From contig CAMPGW010000001.1 in the NCBI GenBank assembly GCA_946885735.1, positions 27,405-91,404 on the forward strand: a DNA stretch of 64,000 nt, given 5' to 3'. Each line of letters begins with the position of its first letter. The first letter of the stretch is position 1. Positions 51,996 through 60,037 of the stretch are shown piece after piece. Made by a program: the position numbers and the translations under genes. Under the pieces are notes generated by a model that saw nothing but the letters and a program-made list of their open reading frames with translations, was not told the origin of the DNA and searched no databases. The DNA is from an uncultured Gammaproteobacteria bacterium. Lineage in GTDB: Bacteria > Pseudomonadota > Gammaproteobacteria > Xanthomonadales > Xanthomonadaceae.

Positions 51996-52123
51996 TGGCG
52001 TCGGAACGCTGGCGTCGGCTTGGCTGGCTGCTGCTGATCTGGTGCGCCAGCGTGGCCGCGCTCGGCGCGGTGGCACTGGCGATCCGCGCGCTGATGGTGG
52101 CGGCGGGGATGCGCCCGGCCTGA
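51995..52123 (+). CDS. Small oxidase subunit, DUF2474-like
   Basis: 42 residues, shorter than usual gene-calling limits. One membrane helix (about 10-36) follows a basic, Trp-containing N-terminus (SERWRRLGWLLLIW). Position and pattern match the DUF2474 proteins encoded after CIO-type cydAB, functional counterparts of CydX/CydS that stabilise the haem-binding subunit. Coupled to the oxidase genes through the nine-codon bridge. The neighbouring TraB/GumN gene ends 1 base beyond on the other strand. Confidence 0.82.
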   Translation: MASERWRRLGWLLLIWCASVAALGAVALAIRALMVAAGMRPA

Positions 52124-52124
52124 G

Positions 52125-53174
52125 CTACTCGCGCGTCTCCACCGTGTAGCCACGTGCGCGCAACTTGGACAGGTAGCCGTCGGCGTCCAGCAGTTCGGCG
52201 ATCGGCAGCGTCGCGAATGACACCGCGGTGTCGCCGAGCGTGCGTTCGGCTTCCGCCAGCCAGAGCTCTTCGGCGCGCTGCTCGAGGTTCTCGAGTCCGC
52301 GGCCCTTGAAGACCGCGGCGTTGAGGAAGGCATCCTGGCAGGCCTGCGCGGCATCGATCGTCGGCAGCGCACGCAGCGCGGCGATGTCGCCCACGGCCCA
52401 GGCGTTGGCGCGGCGCCGCATCGGTTCCATGTCCTGCTCGACCCGCGCGAGCGTGCGCTCGAAGCAGGCGGTATCGTCCAGCGACGAGGACTTGATCTGC
52501 TTGAGCAGCTTGCCCACGTCCTCGACCTTGACGGTGATGGACGGCCGGCGCACGTCCGGCTTGGTGTCCTCGATGATGTCGGCCAGCACCGACCAGACCG
52601 GATCGCGCGTGGTCAGCCCGGTCTTGACGATCGCCGCCGACCAGAGCTCGCCGGCGGCGACCACCGGGCGGAACTTCTCGACGCCACGGTCGCGACCGAT
52701 GTAGCGCTGCTTGAGCGGCAGCCAGCGCGCGTAGACATCGGCGGGCAACACCTCCGACAACGTCTTTCCGCCGGGATTCTTGCGCGCCGACAGCGCCCGC
52801 GGCAGCAGGGCGAGGCCGCCAAAGAAGCCGACGTCGGCATCCAGCTCCATGATTGGCGGCCTGAGCACCGCGCGCGATTCGCGCAGGCGTGCCGCCGCCT
52901 CGCCCGGCGACCAGTCCATGCCCTTGGGCAGCGGAATGAGCGTGCCGAGCACCCACATGACGTGGCCGTCGCGGCTGACCTTCCACAAGCGCGGGCCAGG
53001 CTGGAGGCCGCTGACCACGACCGGCGCGATCGTCGAGGTGGCCTTGTCGGCTTGCACCGACACATCGACGTCCGCCTCGGCGTCGCCTGAGTCCTGCCGG
53101 GCCTGTGCCGCGCCCGATGCCGCGATTCCCACGCCGAGCCAAAGCAACAGCCCGCCGAACTCCGTCCTGCGCAT
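52125..53174 (-). CDS. TraB/GumN family protein
   Basis: 349 residues with a signal peptide cleaved near residue 25 (AQA). The family opening is clear: LWKVSRDGHVMWVLGTLIPLPKG, where GxHxxPL-type residues line a putative metal or active site. Here the expected His of the G(T/S)xH motif is replaced by Leu-Ile (GTLIPLP), so metal binding may be changed. The acidic/helical middle and the C-terminal TLPIAELLDADGYLSKLRARGY are typical of the family. Proteins of this family (Tiki-like) are proposed metallopeptidases. Secreted or periplasmic. Confidence 0.87.
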   Translation of the reverse strand: MRRTEFGGLLLWLGVGIAASGAAQARQDSGDAEADVDVSVQADKATSTIAPVVVSGLQPGPRLWKVSRDGHVMWVLGTLIPLPKGMDWSPGEAAARLRESRAVLRPPIMELDADVGFFGGLALLPRALSARKNPGGKTLSEVLPADVYARWLPLKQRYIGRDRGVEKFRPVVAAGELWSAAIVKTGLTTRDPVWSVLADIIEDTKPDVRRPSITVKVEDVGKLLKQIKSSSLDDTACFERTLARVEQDMEPMRRRANAWAVGDIAALRALPTIDAAQACQDAFLNAAVFKGRGLENLEQRAEELWLAEAERTLGDTAVSFATLPIAELLDADGYLSKLRARGYTVETRE

Positions 53175-53394
53175 GCGTCATCCCCTGTCGATTCGCCGCA
53201 CATGGACCGGCGCCGGCCGGGAAAGTTCGGCGGGCCGTCGCGTGGGTGCAATACGCGGGCGCGGTTTGAAAGCGGACAGTGTGTCCGTCGTGTAGGAAAA
53301 GTCCTAACGCCGACCATGCCTTTCGGCAGGGTCGCGGCGCCAGGGAACGTGTAGCGTGGCGGTGCGGGGCAAGCGTGCCCCGAAGGAGGCGGTG

Positions 53395-54396
53395 ATGGCC
53401 TGGATGTCCGTAGTTCTGACGGCGATGCTCGCGACCGGCCTGCCCGCGCAAGCAGAGCCTGCCGGAGCTTCTGCGCAGGAGAGCGAGCTCCAGACGTACT
53501 GGGCCGGCATCGCGCGCGACGGGTCGCCACGCGAGCGCGCGCTGGTCGCGACCCTGCACGTGCATGGCAAGTGGTCGGGTGCCGACCGGGGCCGGCTCGG
53601 CCGGCAGCTGCGCGCTGCCGCCGACGCCGCGCCGGCCGATGGATTGGTGCAGTGGCTGTGGGCTTCCGCACCGGCGGAGTCGGCGGGGTGCGACGCCCGC
53701 GATCCCTGCCCGGCTCGCACGATGGCCCTGGCCCGGCTCACGCCCGACAACGCGCGGGCGTGGATGCCGGTCCTTGATCGAGCGCTCGCACAGGGCGATC
53801 GGGCAGGCGCGTCCTCGGTGCTGTCGAGGATGGCCGCGGCATCGCGCTACGAGGACCCGTTCGCTGACGTGGTAGCCGCCTGGGCCGACCTGCTGCGGCG
53901 GCATCCGCTGCCTCCGCGTGCATTCCAGGACGAGGCGGGCATGAAGGCGCTCGACCCGGTCGCGCGCGAGAACCGGGAATCGGCCATGGCGATCGCGTTC
54001 GCGGCCGCAACGCTGATCCCGGCCCCGCGCCTGTTCAGGCACTGCGACGCCAAGGCGACACCCGCCGCCGGACCCGACGAACTCGCGCACTGCCGCGAGC
54101 TTGCCGGGTTGATGCTCGACTCGCAGACCATCGTCCAGCGCAGCATCGGAAACGGCTTGCTGCGGCGCGCGGGTGGCGCCATTGATCCGACCTTCGAGCG
54201 ACGGCGCGACTGGTGGCTGTCGGCGCATCAATCGCTCGATGGCGATGCGCTCGAGGCGCACCGTTATTTCGAAGACCTGCGCACGACACGGTCGGAGATC
54301 CGCGCCATCGAGCTGCTGCTGCACCGCTCGGGCCGGCCCCTGGCGCCGCCGGAGGGTTGGGTCTACGTCGCCCCCACCGGTCCGGCGGTGAATTGA
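53395..54396 (+). CDS. Secreted helical protein of unknown function
   Basis: 333 residues from the ATG at 53395, which has GGAGG 5 bases upstream and opens a signal peptide (cleavage near ALA/QAE, residue 20). An earlier in-frame ATG at 53356 lacks such a site. The mature protein is Ala-rich and helical with irregular TPR-like helical hairpins, and four cysteines as two possible disulfides. No domain recognised. The 220 bases before it (53175-53394) separate it from the divergent TraB/GumN gene and contain no clear operator. Confidence 0.72.
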   Translation: MAWMSVVLTAMLATGLPAQAEPAGASAQESELQTYWAGIARDGSPRERALVATLHVHGKWSGADRGRLGRQLRAAADAAPADGLVQWLWASAPAESAGCDARDPCPARTMALARLTPDNARAWMPVLDRALAQGDRAGASSVLSRMAAASRYEDPFADVVAAWADLLRRHPLPPRAFQDEAGMKALDPVARENRESAMAIAFAAATLIPAPRLFRHCDAKATPAAGPDELAHCRELAGLMLDSQTIVQRSIGNGLLRRAGGAIDPTFERRRDWWLSAHQSLDGDALEAHRYFEDLRTTRSEIRAIELLLHRSGRPLAPPEGWVYVAPTGPAVN

Positions 54397-55209
54397 TCAA
54401 GGCGCCCGCGCGTCCAGCCAGGCCTTGAGCGCGTCGATCTCCGCGTCGTGCAAGCCGGCGAAGCGCTGCTTCGCCACCGCCGTCATGAAGCCGCTCTTGC
54501 TAGGCTCGCCGGAGGCCACCAGGCCCTCGCGCATCAGCCGGCGGAACGCGTCCGGCGAATAAGCCTTGGCCACGACCAGCGACGGCGCCGGATCGTCCGG
54601 CGCCCAGCCGCGCAGGTCGCGGCCGTGGCATTCGGTGCAGGAGGTCATGGCGAGGTACTCGCCCAGTGCCAGCGGCTCCGTGGGCCGTTCCGGCGGCGAG
54701 GTGACGCCGGGGTCCGGCAGGTAGTCGTCCTCCGGCAGCGTGCGCTCGTCGATCTGCCGCTTCACCCCGTCCGACAACCAGGTCGTTTGCAAGGTCGGAT
54801 TGGACACGGCGGGCAGGGCACGCATCCACGCGATCACGTCGCCGCGCTCGCGCACGCTCATGCGCTGCAGCATGAACACGGGCATGCCAAAGGGGGCATG
54901 GCCATCGTGCGTGCGCCCCTCGCCGAGCAGGGCATGCAGGCCCTCGTCGGAATACAGGGCGCGCTTTTCGGTGAGGTTGGCCGAGCGCACCGTGAAACGA
55001 TCCGGCTGCGACCACAGCTCCTTGCCCGCGCCGTCTTCGCCGTGGCAGCCAGTGCAGCCGACCCGGCGCGCCACGCGCTGGCCTTCGACGGGATCGGCCG
55101 CGGGTACCACGACCGGCGCGGGCGCCGCAGCGGCGACGGTTGGCTCGGACGGGCCGCGGCAGCCGACCAGCAGCAGGACCATCGGCAACGCTCGTGCAAG
55201 CGGGGTCAT
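54397..55209 (-). CDS. Dihaem c-type cytochrome lipoprotein
   Basis: 270 residues from the ATG at 55209. A lipoprotein signal (LLLVGC) anchors it at Cys17. Two CxxCH haem sites are present: CTGCH (about residue 54) and CTECH (about 195), each with a distal Met candidate (GMPVFML and SGFMTAV). Each half resembles a cytochrome c domain of the class I type. Electron carrier in the periplasm, perhaps linked to a dehydrogenase. The ATG overlaps the stop of the upstream membrane protein gene (ATGA), and its end is 1 base from the convergent secreted-protein gene. Confidence 0.9.
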   Translation of the reverse strand: MTPLARALPMVLLLVGCRGPSEPTVAAAAPAPVVVPAADPVEGQRVARRVGCTGCHGEDGAGKELWSQPDRFTVRSANLTEKRALYSDEGLHALLGEGRTHDGHAPFGMPVFMLQRMSVRERGDVIAWMRALPAVSNPTLQTTWLSDGVKRQIDERTLPEDDYLPDPGVTSPPERPTEPLALGEYLAMTSCTECHGRDLRGWAPDDPAPSLVVAKAYSPDAFRRLMREGLVASGEPSKSGFMTAVAKQRFAGLHDAEIDALKAWLDARAP

Positions 55210-55931
55210 TGGAAAAGTCCTGCCAGCCAGTGAGCCAGCATGCGCCAGCCTGCGCCATCGAAAAGCCAGGTCTCGAGCGCCGCCTCGGCGATGACCGGCA
55301 GGCCAACCCAGAAATACACCGGGTGTATGCGCCCGAGCCGGAGGCGATCGGCCAGCATCGCCGTGCCGAGGAAAACGACTTCCGAACCGACGCCGAACAC
55401 CCAGTCGGGTCGTGGGACGCCGGGAAAATAGTGGCGGAAACGGAAGAACGCCGGCCACAGGATGACGATCGTCGCCAGCAGCATCAGCCGCTTGTGGACG
55501 TCGGGGCGGCGGCGCCAGGCCAGCCCGGCCGCCACCAGCGCGAAGAAGACCAGCGACGAGGCGAAGGTGCCGACCATCTGCGAGGTCGCCATTTCGCCGA
55601 GTCCCGCGTCGAGGTCGCGCCGCATGGCGAACACGCCCAGGGCCATCGTGGACACCACCACGCCGGGCGCGACGACGGCGGCCATCATGCCGAGCTGGCG
55701 GTGCCGCGCCACCTGCCGCGCATGCACCCACCAGGCCTGGCTGGCGAACAGCAGCAGCCAGCCCAGCACGAAGGCGCCGTGCACGTACAGGACCGCCGGT
55801 CCCTCGAACGTGCCCTGGACGCTCGGCCAGAGGAAGGTGCGGAAGAAGCCGGCGAACGCGATCGCGATCGCCGCCCCGCCCGCCCACAGGAAGTAGCGCA
55901 TGCGCTCGCCGCCGCGTGCCACCGTCGCCAT
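55206..55931 (-). CDS. Membrane protein coupled to the cytochrome c gene
   Basis: 241 residues from an ATG at 55931. Neighbouring in-frame ATGs at 55943 and 55901 are possible, since the GGGGGAG site fits none of them perfectly. Six or seven membrane segments. Histidines at membrane faces (VHGAF, WWVHARQVARHRQLG, VHKRLMLL, FRHYFPG) suggest haem b or quinone contacts as in cytochrome b561-like proteins. Coupling by ATGA to a dihaem cytochrome c gene supports a role in electron transfer, for example passing electrons from quinol to the lipoprotein. No precise family recognised. Confidence 0.75.
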   Translation of the reverse strand: MATVARGGERMRYFLWAGGAAIAIAFAGFFRTFLWPSVQGTFEGPAVLYVHGAFVLGWLLLFASQAWWVHARQVARHRQLGMMAAVVAPGVVVSTMALGVFAMRRDLDAGLGEMATSQMVGTFASSLVFFALVAAGLAWRRRPDVHKRLMLLATIVILWPAFFRFRHYFPGVPRPDWVFGVGSEVVFLGTAMLADRLRLGRIHPVYFWVGLPVIAEAALETWLFDGAGWRMLAHWLAGLFQ

Positions 55932-56007
55932 ACGCTCCCCCATTGCGCCCCGCGCCGTCGGGAGTATCGTAGGGCGCCAGCCGTCTGGCAAACCGGAGGC
56001 AAGCAGC

Positions 56008-56433
56008 ATGGGCACGCATACGGGTTCGTGTTTCTGCGGTGAGGTCGAATTCACCCTGACCGGGGATCCGGTCGCCATGGGTTACTGCCACTGCGATTCC
56101 TGCCGGCACTGGTCGGCCGGCCCGATCAACGCCTTCTCGCTGTGGCCGCCATCGGCGCTGCAGGTCACCCGCGGCGAGGAGCACATCGGCACCTACCACA
56201 AGACCGACCGCAGCTATCGCAAGTGGTGCAAGCAGTGCGGCGGCCATCTGTTCACCGACCATCCCAAGTGGGACCTGGTGGACGTGTACGCGGCGCTGCT
56301 GCCGAGCTTGCCGTTCGCGCCTGGCGTGCACGTGCATTACCAGGAGACGGTCTTGCGCATCCACGACGGCGTCGCCAAGATGAAGGACGTGCCCGCGGAG
56401 ATGGGCGGCTCGGGCGAAGTCCTGGCGGAGTAG
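56008..56433 (+). CDS. GFA family protein (glutathione-dependent formaldehyde-activating enzyme-like)
   Basis: 141 residues with GGAGG 9 bases before the ATG. Zinc-binding cysteines follow the GFA pattern: SCFCGEVEF, then YCHCDSC, then WCKQCGGHL. GFA-fold proteins bind glutathione adducts and zinc; most are uncharacterised, and the original role in formaldehyde detoxification is disputed. Cytosolic. It precedes a short-chain dehydrogenase gene by 2 bases, so the two make a small detoxification operon divergent from the cytochrome c pair. Confidence 0.9.
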   Translation: MGTHTGSCFCGEVEFTLTGDPVAMGYCHCDSCRHWSAGPINAFSLWPPSALQVTRGEEHIGTYHKTDRSYRKWCKQCGGHLFTDHPKWDLVDVYAALLPSLPFAPGVHVHYQETVLRIHDGVAKMKDVPAEMGGSGEVLAE

Positions 56434-56435
56434 CG

Positions 56436-57107
56436 ATGGCAAGGATCCTCATCACCGGCGCCAACCGGGGTATCGGCCTGGCGCTGGTGCAGCACTTCCG
56501 CGCGCGTGGCGATGAGGTGGTCGCAACCTGCCGCCGCAGCAGTGCGGCGCTGGATGCCAGCGGCGCGCGCGTCGAGGCGGGCATCGACGTCACCGACGAC
56601 GCCTCGCTGTCGGGGCTGGTGCGCCGGCTCGACGGCCGCGCCATCGACCAGCTCTGGCTCAATGCCGGCGTGCTGGCGCGCGACTCACTGGAGAAGATGA
56701 ACGCCGACGGCTTCGAGGCGCTGCGCCAGCAGTTCGAGGTCAACGCCATCGGGCCGCTGCGGGTCGCGCACGCCTTGCTCAACAACCTGCAACAGGGCTC
56801 GAAGATCGCCATCATCACCAGCCGCATGGGCTCGATGGCCGACAACGGCTCCGGCGGCTACTACGGCTACCGCGCCTCGAAAGCGGCGGTGAACGCGATC
56901 GGCAAGTCGCTGGCCGTGGATCTGGCGCCGCGCGGCATCGCGGTGTTCCTGCTGCATCCCGGTTACGTCGCCACCGACATGGTGGACGGCCACGGCGACA
57001 TCACGCCCGACGTCGCCGCGCAACGCCTGGTGGGCGTGGTGGACGGACTGGGACTGGATCGCAGCGGCAGCTTCTGGCACTCCAACGGCAGCGAACTGCC
57101 CTGGTGA
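56436..57107 (+). CDS. Short-chain dehydrogenase/reductase (SDR)
   Basis: 223 residues, Rossmann fold. TGANRGIG (7-14) is the dinucleotide site, NAGVL the family NAG motif, Ser of IITSRMGSM the catalytic Ser, and YGYRASKAA the Tyr-x3-Lys pair. The basic residues after beta 2 (TCRRSS) favour NADPH. It resembles the carbonyl-reductase/csgA-like SDRs of proteobacteria. Operon partner of the GFA gene; substrate unknown. Confidence 0.92.
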   Translation: MARILITGANRGIGLALVQHFRARGDEVVATCRRSSAALDASGARVEAGIDVTDDASLSGLVRRLDGRAIDQLWLNAGVLARDSLEKMNADGFEALRQQFEVNAIGPLRVAHALLNNLQQGSKIAIITSRMGSMADNGSGGYYGYRASKAAVNAIGKSLAVDLAPRGIAVFLLHPGYVATDMVDGHGDITPDVAAQRLVGVVDGLGLDRSGSFWHSNGSELPW

Positions 57108-57152
57108 GGATTCGCGCCTGGGCCTCGGCGCGCTCGGTGCGCGTCGGCCAGC

Positions 57153-57581
57153 TCAGCCTTCCTTGCCGGCCAGGTGCTCGCGCAGGCGATCTTCCTGGGC
57201 GCGCAGTTCCGGCGTGAACTCGGCGCCGAAATCCTCGGCCTCGTAGAAGGGCCGGATCTCGATCTCGGACGGCCCGAACATCGGGTTCGGGCAGCGCTTG
57301 CCCCATTCGATCGCCTCGGCCAGGTCCTTGCACTCCCAGATCCAGTAGCCGGCGACCAGTTCACCGGTTTCGCCGAAGGGGCCTTCCACCACGCTGCGCT
57401 TCGGCCCGTCGAACTGCACCCGCGCACCGAACTTGCTCGGCTTGAGGCCGTCGCCGCCCAGCATCACGCCGGCCTTCATCAGTTCTTCGTTGAAGGCCAT
57501 CATGTCGGTCAGCAGCTGCTGGGTCGGCATCCGGCCTGCTTCGGAGTCCTGGGTGGCCTTTACGAAAACCATGAAGCGCAT
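57153..57581 (-). CDS. YciI/DGPF-domain protein
   Basis: 142 residues from the ATG at 57581 (AGGAG 7 bases upstream). It has the dimeric alpha/beta-barrel fold of the YCII-related DGPF family: MVFVKATQDSE, then LMKAGVML, DGLKPS, VVEGPFGETGELVAGYWIWE and AIEWGKRCP. These proteins are usually encoded beside ECF sigma factors of the SigJ/ECF41 kind, but none is found here. Function unknown. It ends 45 bases from the SDR stop. Confidence 0.9.
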   Translation of the reverse strand: MRFMVFVKATQDSEAGRMPTQQLLTDMMAFNEELMKAGVMLGGDGLKPSKFGARVQFDGPKRSVVEGPFGETGELVAGYWIWECKDLAEAIEWGKRCPNPMFGPSEIEIRPFYEAEDFGAEFTPELRAQEDRLREHLAGKEG

Positions 57582-57615
57582 GTCGTACTCCTGGTCGACG
57601 GCCGGTTTCGACATT

Positions 57616-57813
57616 CTAGACACCGAAGCCGGAGGAGGTGGGCGAACCGGTGTCCTCGTCCAGGCCGCGGCCGACGCCCGGCACGCCATCGCGAACGTGG
57701 CCGTCGCCGGCGTCGGGCGGCTGGCGGGCGTGGTCGGCTTCGCCGCGGCGGCCGGCATCGTGGGCCAGGCCCGGGTTCTGGCGGTCTTCCTGGTTGGGAT
57801 CGTTGGGGCGCAT
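57616..57813 (-). CDS. Small acidic Asp/Pro/Gly-rich protein, tentative
   Basis: 65 residues from an ATG at 57813 with AGGAG 9 bases upstream. The product is hydrophilic, rich in Asp, Pro, Gly, Asn and Arg and with no hydrophobic core, so it would be disordered. Antisense frames here have a hydrophobic Ala/Val bias typical of shadows, which argues for this strand. Without homologues it remains tentative. The rest of 57582-57970 holds the upstream region of the hybrid kinase and nothing else I can name. Confidence 0.5.
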   Translation of the reverse strand: MRPNDPNQEDRQNPGLAHDAGRRGEADHARQPPDAGDGHVRDGVPGVGRGLDEDTGSPTSSGFGV

Positions 57814-57970
57814 GGCGGGCAACTCCTGTCGGCAGGGGCTTCCACGCTATCGCCGGCCGACGGGCGTCGGACGCCGCGGACGGCCGGCGGTTCAGCGCAC
57901 AGCGGGCATGCGGGTGCGCGAAGCGGCCATCTTCAGGCTTGCCTCACGCCGCGACGCTTAAACCATCGGC

Positions 57971-59893
57971 ATGGATGCCAAGCATTGCGCCAGCGACCGC
58001 CTCGCGGAGGTGTTCCAGCGGTCGCCCTCCTTCACGGCGGTGCTGTCCGGCCCGGACCACGTCTTCGAACTCGCCAACGACCGTTATCTTGAACTGGTCG
58101 GTCACAGGCAGGTGCTCGGCAAGCCCGTGCGCGAAGCGCTTCCCGAGGTGCAAGGCCAGGGATTCATGTCGCTCCTGGACCAGGCCTACCAGACCGGCGA
58201 GCCGATCAGCATGCCGGAAACGCCGATCATGCTGCAGCACTCCCCGGGCGCCGAAGTGGAGGTGCGCCACGTCGAATTCGTCTACCAGCCGTTGCACGAC
58301 GCGGACGGCGAGGTATACGGCGTGCTCGTGCAGGGCAACGACGTCACCGAGCGATTGCAGGCGCAAGCCGCGCTGCGCGAGCGCGAGGAGCGCCTGCGCC
58401 TGCTGATCGACCACGCATCGGACTACGCGATGGTCATGACCGACCCCGAAGGTCGCGTGATCGAATGGCTGGGCGGCGCGGAGCGCATCACGGGCTGGAC
58501 CGAGTCGGAGGTGATCGGTCGTCGCGCCGACTTCTTCTTCACTCCCGAGGACCGTGCCGCCTCGATCCCGGAGCGCGAGATGCTCGGCGCCTGCCAGAAC
58601 GGCCGCGCCGAGGACAAGCGCTGGCACCAGCGCCGCGACGGCAGCCGCTTCTTCGGCGACGGCGTGATGACGGCGCTATGGGACGACGACGGCGAACTGC
58701 GCGGCTACGGCAAGGTGGTGCGCGACGTCACCGAGCGCAAGCTCGCCGAAGAGGCCGCACGCCGCGCCGAGCAGCACAAGGACGACTTCATCGCACTGCT
58801 CGCCCATGAGCTGCGCAATCCGCTCGCGCCGATCCGCAACGGCCTGGAGGTCATCCGCATCAATCCCGGCGACCGCGAAACCGTCTGCCAGGCGCAGGCG
58901 ATGATGCAGCGCCAGCTCGGCCACATGGTGCGCCTGATCGACGACCTGCTCGACGTGTCGCGGATCAGCCGCAACAAGATGGAGCTCAGGCGGACCCAGG
59001 TGACTCTGCAGGAAGTGGTGTCGCATGCGATCGAGACCTCGCGCCCCTTGATCGAGGGCGCACGGCACCGCCTCGAGGTCCGGCTTCCGGCCGAGCCGGT
59101 GATGATGGACGCCGACATCACGCGGCTCGCGCAGGTGGTGTCGAACCTGCTGACCAACAGCGCCAAGTACACCGACCCGGGCGGGCGCATCGTGCTGCAG
59201 GGCGCCCGCGAGAGCGATGAGGTGGTGATCAGCGTCAGCGACGACGGCGTCGGCATCGATCCGGCGATGCTGCCGCACGTGTTCGAGATGTTCTCGCAAG
59301 CCGGTGCGGCGCTGGAGCGCTCGCGCGGCGGACTCGGCATCGGCCTGGCGCTGGTGCGCGGGTTGGTGGAGATGCACGGCGGCAGCGTCCATGCCTTCAG
59401 CGAAGGCCCGGGGCAGGGCAGCACCTTCACGGTTCGCCTGCCGGCTTCGGCCCCGCAGGGTGGTGGGGCCGAGACGATGTCGCTCGGGGCATTCTTGCCG
59501 CATGCGCGCAGCGGGAAGATACTGGTGGCCGACGACAATGCCGATGCCGCCGCCAGCCTGGCGCGCGTTCTGGCCATGCTCGGTTGCGAGGTACGCACCG
59601 CCCGCGACGGCATGGAGGCGGTGGAGCAGGCGCGCGACTTCGCGCCCGACGTGGTGCTGATGGACGTGGCGATGCCGCGGATGAACGGCTACGAGGCGAC
59701 TCGCCGCATCCGCGAGCTTCCGGGCGGGGATCGCATCGTGATCGTCGCCCTGACCGGGTGGGGCCTGGAGACCGACCGCGAGCGCTCGCGCGAGGCCGGC
59801 TGCGACGGCCATCTGGTCAAACCGGTGGGACTGCTCGAGCTCGAAGCCCTGCTCGATCGCCTGCAGGGCGAGCGCCAGCGCGAAAAACCCTGA
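57971..59893 (+). CDS. Soluble hybrid histidine kinase (PAS-PAS-HisKA-HATPase-REC)
   Basis: 640 residues, no membrane segment. PAS-like domain 10-125, a typical PAS/PAC at 140-258 (TERKLAEE exit helix), HisKA with His279 in LLAHELRNPLAP, HATPase boxes LLTNSAKY, DDGVGI and GGLGIGLAL, and a receiver at 515-635 with phospho-acceptor Asp565 (VLMDVAMPRMNG) and Lys in GHLVKPV. The AHELRNPLAPIR variant is common in stand-alone light, oxygen or general-stress kinases. No response regulator gene is adjacent, so the output partner lies elsewhere. Preceded by the YciI and small acidic genes on the other strand. Confidence 0.93.
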   Translation: MDAKHCASDRLAEVFQRSPSFTAVLSGPDHVFELANDRYLELVGHRQVLGKPVREALPEVQGQGFMSLLDQAYQTGEPISMPETPIMLQHSPGAEVEVRHVEFVYQPLHDADGEVYGVLVQGNDVTERLQAQAALREREERLRLLIDHASDYAMVMTDPEGRVIEWLGGAERITGWTESEVIGRRADFFFTPEDRAASIPEREMLGACQNGRAEDKRWHQRRDGSRFFGDGVMTALWDDDGELRGYGKVVRDVTERKLAEEAARRAEQHKDDFIALLAHELRNPLAPIRNGLEVIRINPGDRETVCQAQAMMQRQLGHMVRLIDDLLDVSRISRNKMELRRTQVTLQEVVSHAIETSRPLIEGARHRLEVRLPAEPVMMDADITRLAQVVSNLLTNSAKYTDPGGRIVLQGARESDEVVISVSDDGVGIDPAMLPHVFEMFSQAGAALERSRGGLGIGLALVRGLVEMHGGSVHAFSEGPGQGSTFTVRLPASAPQGGGAETMSLGAFLPHARSGKILVADDNADAAASLARVLAMLGCEVRTARDGMEAVEQARDFAPDVVLMDVAMPRMNGYEATRRIRELPGGDRIVIVALTGWGLETDRERSREAGCDGHLVKPVGLLELEALLDRLQGERQREKP

Positions 59894-60037
59894 GCCGGTT
59901 CAAGCCGTTGCCGTGGGTCACGGCTCACGGAAGTCACCACTGTGACGGGGCGGGGCGCACCGCCGGGACTGGCGGCCCTGCCTCCGGTAAGCTGCGGCTT
60001 CCGCCCGCCCGCCGACCGTCCTCCAAGGAACCGCCGA

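Noticed and set aside
57433..58092. Plus-strand frame of 219 codons over 57433-58092
   Set aside because: It is antisense to the YciI gene and to the small acidic gene, and overlaps the hybrid kinase start in another frame; composition is a shadow-like Ala/Val bias.
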